DNA of 64,000 nt from Gammaproteobacteria bacterium. GTDB lineage: Bacteria > Pseudomonadota > Gammaproteobacteria > Ga0077536. The position numbers and the translations under genes are program-made. Every line of letters begins with the position of its first letter. Positions within the stretch are counted from its first letter, which is position 1. Below the pieces are notes generated by a model. The model was not told where the DNA came from, made no database searches, and was given only the letters and a program-made list of their open reading frames with translations. The DNA is taken from the NCBI GenBank assembly GCA_024235015.1, contig JACKNG010000001.1, positions 248,001 to 312,000 on the forward strand, read 5' to 3'. This document shows, piece by piece, positions 58,531 through 64,000 of the stretch.

Positions 58531-59720
58531 TTGAGCAGCTCCTGGCTGATGATCATCTTGCGCACCTCGGTGGTGCCGGCGCCGATTTCGAGCAGCTTGG
58601 TACCGCGGAACAGGCGGTTGATTTCCGATTCCCAGATGTATCCGAGGCCGCCGTGGACCTGCACGCCCTCGTCGAGCACGCGGTTGAGCATGTTGGCGCA
58701 GTACATCACCGAAGCCGCGGTGTTGGCGTGGATCATGCCGCGCCCGCCACCGCCGACCTCGAGGTGGTTGACCTCGGCCAGGGTCTTGAAGTTGAGCGCC
58801 TTCATCGTCTCCACCCACACGTACATGTCGGCCAGCTTGGACTGCACCATCTGGAACGAGGCGATGGGCCGGCCGAACTGTTCGCGCGTCTTGGCGTACT
58901 CGATGCTGAGCTCGAGCGCACGCTCGGCCATGCCGACGCACAGCGGCGAGATCACCGCGCGCTCGAGGTCGAGGCCGCTCATGACCACGGCGACGCCGCC
59001 GTTCTCCTCGCCGACCCGGTTCTCGACCGGCACCGCGCAGTCGTCGAACACGAGTTCACCGGTCTGGCTGCCGCGGAAGCCCATCTTGACCAGCTTCTGC
59101 GCCACGCTGAAGCCGGGAAAGTCCTTCTCGACGATGAACGCCGAGATGCCGTGCGGCCCCTGCTCCGGCGCGGTCTTGGCGTAGACCAGCAGGACGTCGG
59201 CGACGGGGCCGTTGGTGATGTAGATCTTGCGCCCGTTGAGCAGGTAGACGTCGCCCTCGCGGCGCGCCGTGGTGCGCATCGAGCCGAGCGCGTCGGAGCC
59301 GGCACCAGGCTCGGTCAGGCCGAGCGCGCCGATCTTCTCACCCGAACAGAGCCCCGGCAGGTAACGTGCCCGTTGCGCCTCGCTGGCATTGCGATAGATG
59401 TTGTTCAGGCACAGGTTCTCGTGCGCGACCCAGCTCAGCGCAAGGGCGTAATTCCAGCGCGCGAAGGCCTGGCCGACCAGCCCGCTGGTGAAGAGGTCCA
59501 GGCCCTGGCCGCCGTATTCCTCCGGTACCGTGAGGCCGAAGTAGCCGGCCTCGCCGATGGTGCGGAAGACGTCTTCCGGCCACCACTCCTCGTCGTCCAT
59601 GCGCGCGGCCAGGGGATAGAGCTCGTTGCGTGCGAAGCGATCGGCCTCGTCGAGCATGGCCCGCTGATCGGCATCGAGATCGAAAGGATGATCGGCATCG
59701 GTCGTGGCTGTCTGGCCCAT
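58527..59720 (-). CDS. isovaleryl-CoA dehydrogenase-like acyl-CoA dehydrogenase
   Basis: A 397-residue ACAD flavoprotein. The FAD and substrate regions are FGLTVPEEYGGQGLD, LGLTEPGAGSDALGSMRTTA, KIYITNGPVADVLLVYAKT, GFRGSQTGELVFDDCAVP and QVHGGLGYIWESEINRLFRGTKLLEIGAGTTEVRK. The catalytic base is at the internal position Glu253 (MSGLDLERAV), with Gly at the usual C-terminal Glu position, which is the arrangement of isovaleryl-CoA dehydrogenase. It sits between an enoyl-CoA hydratase gene and an SDR gene. In the LvaC-type reading it would act on a 4-phosphoacyl-CoA. In the leucine reading it would act on isovaleryl-CoA. Confidence 0.85.
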   Translation of the reverse strand: MGQTATTDADHPFDLDADQRAMLDEADRFARNELYPLAARMDDEEWWPEDVFRTIGEAGYFGLTVPEEYGGQGLDLFTSGLVGQAFARWNYALALSWVAHENLCLNNIYRNASEAQRARYLPGLCSGEKIGALGLTEPGAGSDALGSMRTTARREGDVYLLNGRKIYITNGPVADVLLVYAKTAPEQGPHGISAFIVEKDFPGFSVAQKLVKMGFRGSQTGELVFDDCAVPVENRVGEENGGVAVVMSGLDLERAVISPLCVGMAERALELSIEYAKTREQFGRPIASFQMVQSKLADMYVWVETMKALNFKTLAEVNHLEVGGGGRGMIHANTAASVMYCANMLNRVLDEGVQVHGGLGYIWESEINRLFRGTKLLEIGAGTTEVRKMIISQELLK

Positions 59721-59771
59721 CGTGTACTCCGGTTCGGGCGGCCGCGGCCGCCGGCTGGTCAGGAATGCGCC

Positions 59772-60545
59772 TCAGGCGCGGCGCGCGGCGAAGAAGGCCT
59801 GCAGGGCGGCCAGGGTATCCGGCGCGGAGACCTTCTCCGCGATCGACTGCCCTTCGAGTTCGAGCTGTGCCTCGAGTGAATTCGACAGGCTCTGGCGCAG
59901 CAGGCGCTTGGCGCGCCCGATCGCCTGCGAGGGCGCGGCCAGGAGCTGCTGCAGGATGCGTTCGACCTCGGCGGTGAAATCGGCGTCGTCGACCACCCGC
60001 GCGATGAGCCCCATCGCGCAGGCCTCGTCCGCCGGCAGGGTCGGGTTCAGCGCCATGATGTCGAAAGCGCGCTGCGCGCCGACCAGGCGCGGCAGGAACC
60101 AGCTCGCGCCACCGTCCGGCGTCAGGCCGGAGCGGGTATACGCGAGGTTGAACCTGGCCGAGCGCGTGGCGACGGTGAGATCGCACATCAGCGCGAGGCT
60201 GACGCCCCCGCCGGCGGCGATCCCGTTGACCGCACAGACCACCGGCACTTCGAGCCGGTTCAGCACCGTGATGCCGAGATGGAACCAGGCCGCCATCTCG
60301 CGCACGTGTTCGCGCAGGCCGTCACCGACGGCGAGAAACTCGTTCAAGTCCCCGCCGACCGAGAACTCCTTGCCGTTGGCGGTCAGCAACACCACCCTCA
60401 CCGCGGGGTCGTTCTCGCAGGCAATGGCGGCGCGCGCGAACTCGCGCGTGAACTGGGCGCCGACGACGTTGTGGTGGGCGGCGTCGTCGATGACGATGCG
60501 CGCGATGCCGTCGGCCACGCTGAAGGCAATCTTGTGTTCACTCAT
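59772..60545 (-). CDS. enoyl-CoA hydratase/isomerase family protein
   Basis: A 257-residue crotonase-fold enzyme. The two oxyanion-hole strands are GKEFSVGGDLNEF and VCAVNGIAAGGGVSLALMCDLTVA, followed by FNLAYTRSGLTPDGGASWFLPRLVGAQRAFDI with an acidic residue in the position used for general acid/base chemistry. It may hydrate an enoyl-CoA or shift its double bond. Its ATG at 60545 is 29 bases after the DUF6285 gene, and the ACAD gene follows 51 bases later. Confidence 0.88.
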   Translation of the reverse strand: MSEHKIAFSVADGIARIVIDDAAHHNVVGAQFTREFARAAIACENDPAVRVVLLTANGKEFSVGGDLNEFLAVGDGLREHVREMAAWFHLGITVLNRLEVPVVCAVNGIAAGGGVSLALMCDLTVATRSARFNLAYTRSGLTPDGGASWFLPRLVGAQRAFDIMALNPTLPADEACAMGLIARVVDDADFTAEVERILQQLLAAPSQAIGRAKRLLRQSLSNSLEAQLELEGQSIAEKVSAPDTLAALQAFFAARRA

Positions 60546-60574
60546 GGCTTGATGTTCCGCTCTGTCGGGGGGAT

Positions 60575-60958
60575 TCAGTCGTCGGCGCGGTGTTCCAGGG
60601 CGAGCAGGTCCGGCCGCGTCACGCGCACCTTGTCGACGACGTGATCGATGAGCACGCCGAGCACCTCGTCCATGCGCGCGTCGGCGCGCCCGGCACGCAG
60701 CGCGCGACTGAGCACCGCGTGCAGGTGCTCGTCACCCGGCTCCACGCCCAGGGCCAGGGCCAGTTCGCGCAAGCGCCGATCGTCGGCCGTGGCCGGGTGC
60801 TGCCACTCGCCGGCCAGCTCGCGCTCGACGATCTCGACGAGGAAAGCCGAGACCAGGCCATGGTAGCGATCCTTGCCGTCCAGGCGCGGCGTGAGGTCGA
60901 CGAGGAACTCGCGCACCGTGCGCAGGATTTCTTCCAGGGGTGGATTGTCGTGGGCCAT
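60575..60958 (-). CDS. DUF6285-family small protein, LvaB-like
   Basis: A 127-residue soluble, mostly helical protein (PPLEEILRTVREFLVDLTPRLDGKDRYHGLVSAFLVEIVERELAGEW, then LSRALRAGRADARMDEVLGVLIDHVVDKVRVTRPDLL). It has the DUF6285 pattern and sits directly after a phosphotransferase gene. In the Pseudomonas levulinate pathway the small protein LvaB is needed along with the kinase-like LvaA to phosphorylate 4-hydroxyvaleryl-CoA. A similar role is inferred from position and family. Confidence 0.75.
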   Translation of the reverse strand: MAHDNPPLEEILRTVREFLVDLTPRLDGKDRYHGLVSAFLVEIVERELAGEWQHPATADDRRLRELALALGVEPGDEHLHAVLSRALRAGRADARMDEVLGVLIDHVVDKVRVTRPDLLALEHRADD

Positions 60959-60976
60959 GTCCGCAACCGGGTGAAA

Positions 60977-61999
60977 TCAGTCGAACCTGCCGGCGATGCT
61001 CATGATCAAATCGTACTCGATGGTCGCGATGTTGCGGCCGCAGGCGGCGAAGGCCGGCGAGCGCCGCCGCTCGCTCATGTGGCCGTAGCTCTGCATGAGG
61101 TTGTACAGCGCCCAGCGCAACAGGCCGAAAATCTCCCACCAGCGCGCCGCTTCACGGTCGACCGCCTCGCCACCGGCCGCCTCGTAGGCCCGGTACAGCG
61201 TGTCGCGCGAAGCCAGCCCGCCGGCCGGCAGGTGATTGCGCCCGAAACGCCACGAACGCGTGCAGAACCAGCCGAGATCCTCCAGCGGGTCACCGATGTG
61301 CGCGCACTCCCAGTCGAGCAGCGCGCGGATGCCGGCGGGCGCCACGATCAGGTTGCCGATGCGGAAATCACCGTGGACCAGGCAGCGCCGCGGCGCCCGC
61401 GGTCGGTGCAGGGCGAGCCAGCGGAAGGCGAAGTCGAACACCGGGTGGGGTTCCTCCCAGCGGTCGTAGTAGGCCATCCAGGCCTCCAGGGTGTCGCCGC
61501 TCTCGGGCACGTCGGCCAGTACCGGCACCGCCGCCGGCTCGATTCGGTGCAGGCGCGCCAGCATCGTGCCGACCTGCCGCGGGAAACGCGCCCGCGCGAC
61601 CTGGAAGGCCGGGTCGCCGAGGATCCGCTTGGGCAGGGTCTCGCCGGCGATCGCACCGACCACGTAGCCGAGGCCGAGATCGTCGACGGGTTCGAGCTCG
61701 AACAGGGGTTCGGGTACCGGCAGGCCGCGGGCGTAGACGGTGTTCAACACCGGCCATTGGATCGGCGCCTGCAGGAACGGCGTGTAATCCGCGGCGATGG
61801 TCTCCTGGCGCAGCACCAGGCGGCGGTGATGGCGGTCGTCGACGAGATCGAACAGCAGCGTACGATTGGAGCCGCCCAGGGTGGCGAGCTGGAAACGCGC
61901 GATGTCGACCGTGGTGCCGTAGCGCCGGCGCACGGCCTCGCGCAGGCGTTCGATGACGGCCTCCGTGGCGGGGTCGAAGCGGGGTTCAGCGGTGCTCAT
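60977..61999 (-). CDS. APH-family phosphotransferase (ACAD10/LvaA-like kinase)
   Basis: A 340-residue aminoglycoside-phosphotransferase-fold protein. The catalytic loop is HGDFRIGN (H209, D211, N216), followed by the metal-binding Asp in LLDWECAHIGDP (D229). The N-lobe carries GGSNRTLLFDLV and LVLRQE, and WFCTRSWRFGRNH and RWALYNLMQSYGHM belong to the C-lobe. Such kinases fused or linked to acyl-CoA dehydrogenases (ACAD10/11, LvaA) phosphorylate 4-hydroxyacyl-CoA substrates. The neighbouring DUF6285, ACAD and SDR genes support this reading. ATG 61999 is 21 bases after the AttH-like gene. Confidence 0.85.
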   Translation of the reverse strand: MSTAEPRFDPATEAVIERLREAVRRRYGTTVDIARFQLATLGGSNRTLLFDLVDDRHHRRLVLRQETIAADYTPFLQAPIQWPVLNTVYARGLPVPEPLFELEPVDDLGLGYVVGAIAGETLPKRILGDPAFQVARARFPRQVGTMLARLHRIEPAAVPVLADVPESGDTLEAWMAYYDRWEEPHPVFDFAFRWLALHRPRAPRRCLVHGDFRIGNLIVAPAGIRALLDWECAHIGDPLEDLGWFCTRSWRFGRNHLPAGGLASRDTLYRAYEAAGGEAVDREAARWWEIFGLLRWALYNLMQSYGHMSERRRSPAFAACGRNIATIEYDLIMSIAGRFD

Positions 62000-62020
62000 G
62001 GATGCCGCGTGCGCGCGCCC

Positions 62021-63025
62021 TCAGAGCGGGTAGCCCACCGGTTCGCCGTCTTCGAGGATCTCGATGTACTCCGTCACTCCCATGCCCTCGCGGTCGTCCC
62101 AGCGCCACAGGGTCAGGCCCTCGGCGATGCGCGATTGCAGGACCTGGTCGCCGACCTTGCGCCGGTTGCGCAGGGGCGCGAGGCGCAGCACCTCGCCTTC
62201 CATCAGCACCCCGCGCCGGGCCGTGCGGACGCCCAGTCGCATGCGCACCGGGTCCTTGGCCGCGTCCCACTCGGTGTAGAGATCCATGTCGGTGATCTCC
62301 TCGTAGGCGCCGTCGTACTGCAGCACGCCCTGGCGGCGGGTGCGCCCGTCGCGATCGGTGATCTTGAGCAGCATCATGGCGCGGTCGGGGCCGAAATTGG
62401 CGATCAGCAGGCGGTAGAAGTAGATGTTCGTCCAGTAGCGCGGCCCCCACGAGTGATCGCGCCAGCCGAAGCCCTCGAAGGTGTGGCGCACGCCATCGAC
62501 GGTCATCGCCGCCTGCACCCGCATGTGCTGGTTGAAGTGCCCGAGGGAGAAATCCCGCCCGTACATGGTCTCCTGGTCGTCCGAGGTCGGCTCGCCGCCG
62601 TGCATGGGCGAGACCGCCTCGAGCTCGTACTCGACCCGCGCCGGCGCGGTCGGTGCGGTCTTGAACAGGGTCTGCGGGTCGCGCAGCAGGTTCGGATCAT
62701 CGAGCACCATCACCTCGCCGGTGTAGCGCATGGCGATGCGCTTGAACGGCTCGAGCACCTCGTACTCGAGCCCGCCGGCAGCGAAACCGTCGTTGGCGGT
62801 CAAATCGGGACGGCGGAACTGGCAGGCGATGCGCCCGTCCGGCAGGTAGAGACACACCTGGGTTTCGGCGTGGCCCTCGTTGACGCGGTTGCCGAGGCGC
62901 ATCCAGCCGCCGTAGCGGCCGACCGGGTCGAAGCCGTTGACGTAGACGCTCTCGTTGAAGTTCGGCTCGGGGCCGGGGGCGTGGTTGTACTCGTCGACGG
63001 GGTCGAGGCGGAAGGGGTCGGTCAT
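62021..63025 (-). CDS. AttH/CrtC-like (DUF7064-type) protein, first copy
   Basis: A 334-residue protein of the lipocalin-like AttH/CrtC superfamily, which I associate with DUF7064/DUF7065. The clearest motif is GFGWRDHSWGPRYW, the WxDHxWG motif of that fold. Others are NESVYVNGFDPVGRYGGWMRLGNRVNEGHAE, LPDGRIACQFRRPDL and MYGRDFSLGHFNQHMRVQ. No signal peptide is seen, so it is likely cytoplasmic. Its function is unknown. Its neighbours suggest binding or transformation of a large hydrophobic acyl compound. Confidence 0.7.
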   Translation of the reverse strand: MTDPFRLDPVDEYNHAPGPEPNFNESVYVNGFDPVGRYGGWMRLGNRVNEGHAETQVCLYLPDGRIACQFRRPDLTANDGFAAGGLEYEVLEPFKRIAMRYTGEVMVLDDPNLLRDPQTLFKTAPTAPARVEYELEAVSPMHGGEPTSDDQETMYGRDFSLGHFNQHMRVQAAMTVDGVRHTFEGFGWRDHSWGPRYWTNIYFYRLLIANFGPDRAMMLLKITDRDGRTRRQGVLQYDGAYEEITDMDLYTEWDAAKDPVRMRLGVRTARRGVLMEGEVLRLAPLRNRRKVGDQVLQSRIAEGLTLWRWDDREGMGVTEYIEILEDGEPVGYPL

Positions 63026-63044
63026 CGGTTCTCTCGTGGCAGAT

Positions 63045-64000
63045 TTACAGGGGCCAGGCGACGGGCACGCCGTGCTCGAGGCGTTCGACGTACTCGGTCA
63101 TGCCGTAGCCGCGATAACCGTCCCACTCGAACTCGGTGATGCACTCGGCGATGCGCGAATGCAGCTCCGCACCGTCGATGCGGCGGCGATTGCTAAGCGG
63201 GGCGACGTTGAGCACGCGGCCGTGGATGACGGCGCGCCAGGAAGCGGTGCGCGCGGTCAGGGTCACCGCCACCGGGTCGCGCGCGGCGTCCCAGTCGGTG
63301 AACACGTCGAGGTCGAGGATGTCCTCGTAGCGGCCGTCACGGAACAGCACGCCGGCGCGACGGATGGCGCCGTCGCGGTTGGCAATCTTGAGCAGGGTGA
63401 TGCCGCGCTCGGGGCCGAAAGCGGCATAGAAGCCGCGATCGAACAGGATGTTCTGCCACAGCCGCGGCCCCCAGGAGTGGTCGCGCCAGCCCCAGCCGTC
63501 GAAGTCGAGATCCGCGCCGCCGATGCGCAGGTGCGCCGCCACCGCGGTGTGCTGGTTGAAATGACCGAGCGAGAAGTCGCGGCCGAACATGGTCTGCTGC
63601 CCTTCCCCCACGGGCAAACCGCCGTGGATGGGCGAGACCCCGCGCACCCGCCACTCGAGTTCGCACGTGGCCCGCTCGGCTTCGCCGAACAGCCGCCTGG
63701 GCTCGCGGAACAGGCCACGATCGGCGACCAGCATGACCTCGCCCGCGTAGCGCATCACCACTTCCTCGTGCGGCCTGATCACCTCGTAGCTGAGGCCGCC
63801 GGCGCTGAATTCCCGGTTGGCGTCGATGGCCGGGCGCTGGAACTGGCAGGCGATGCGGCCGTCGGGCAGGAACAGGCACACCGCGAGCTCGGCATAGCCT
63901 TCGTTGGCGCGGTTGCCGAGCCGCATCCAGCCGCCGTAGGCACGCTCGTGGTCGAAGCCGTTGACGTACACGGACTCGTTGAACAGCGCTTCGGCACCCG
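63045..64000 (-). CDS. AttH/CrtC-like (DUF7064-type) protein, second copy, N-terminus outside window
   Basis: At least 317 residues, open at the window edge, where the frame reads ALFNESVYVNGFDHERAYGGW. It is a close paralogue of the downstream gene: shared GGWMRLGNRANEGYAEL, FLPDGRIACQF, MFGRDFSLGHFNQH, GWGWRDHSWGPRLW and the C-terminal GMTEYVERLEHGVPVAWPL. The two copies appear about half identical. The gap between them is 19 bases, so they are co-transcribed. No start can be assigned. Confidence 0.72.
   Translation of the reverse strand, partial: GAEALFNESVYVNGFDHERAYGGWMRLGNRANEGYAELAVCLFLPDGRIACQFQRPAIDANREFSAGGLSYEVIRPHEEVVMRYAGEVMLVADRGLFREPRRLFGEAERATCELEWRVRGVSPIHGGLPVGEGQQTMFGRDFSLGHFNQHTAVAAHLRIGGADLDFDGWGWRDHSWGPRLWQNILFDRGFYAAFGPERGITLLKIANRDGAIRRAGVLFRDGRYEDILDLDVFTDWDAARDPVAVTLTARTASWRAVIHGRVLNVAPLSNRRRIDGAELHSRIAECITEFEWDGYRGYGMTEYVERLEHGVPVAWPL

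Overview
The window is about 64 kb of very GC-rich DNA, densely packed with short or overlapping gene junctions. Its gene families suggest an aerobic, respiratory gammaproteobacterium: YhcB/ZapG, SohB, AvtA, AceK, FeoAAB, class I fumarase, and a Vibrio-style TonB2 operon with a DUF3450 gene. The large share of acyl-CoA and aromatic catabolism genes points to an environmental hydrocarbon or aromatic degrader. I saw no rRNA, tRNA, insertion sequence, phage gene or CRISPR array. Taxonomy and all family calls come from reading the sequence, not from searches.

Layout. 0-9 kb: a TauE/SafE exporter end, a REC-PAS response regulator, a PilZ protein, zapG, sohB, an HDAC-family deacetylase with avtA, a small membrane protein, an FHA protein, and a hipBA-like locus. 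In that locus the HipA has lost its catalytic residues, and a third small HTH-like gene overlaps its end. 9-21 kb: glycerate kinase, the large helicase lhr, a short TrmO, an IalB-family protein, photolyase with a DUF192 protein, an MxaD-like SRPBCC protein with a YVTN propeller, and a PqiA/epimerase pair. 21-33.5 kb: icd next to its own kinase/phosphatase gene aceK, a Fur-box-preceded feoA-feoA-feoB operon, a DAHP synthase, a BtuFCD/FecBCD-type ABC importer, an LLM flavoprotein and fumA. 33.8-39 kb: a complete six-gene TonB2-type energy transduction operon.

39-54 kb is a catabolic block. A TonB-dependent receptor diverges from a TetR regulator, an aromatic flavin hydroxylase and its DUF2783 partner. 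Facing the receptor is a co-directional series running, in transcription order, etfB, etfA, ETF-ubiquinone oxidoreductase, [2Fe-2S] ferredoxin, ferredoxin reductase, second ferredoxin, maleylacetoacetate-isomerase-like GST, NicX-like ring-cleavage dioxygenase, an unusual acyl-CoA dehydrogenase homologue and an acyl-CoA ligase. The block reads as uptake, hydroxylation, ring opening and CoA activation of an aromatic or N-heteroaromatic compound, with the electron carriers encoded alongside. A divergent glutaryl-CoA dehydrogenase would feed the same ETF.

57.6-64 kb is a second catabolic operon, cut by the window edge. It holds two tandem AttH/CrtC-like proteins, an APH-type phosphotransferase, a DUF6285 protein, an enoyl-CoA hydratase, an isovaleryl-CoA-dehydrogenase-like enzyme and a PECR-like SDR. 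The kinase, DUF6285, ACAD and SDR set resembles the LvaA/B/C/D set of levulinate catabolism, where a 4-hydroxyacyl-CoA is phosphorylated before elimination. This module and the degenerate HipA locus are the two most interesting parts of the window.
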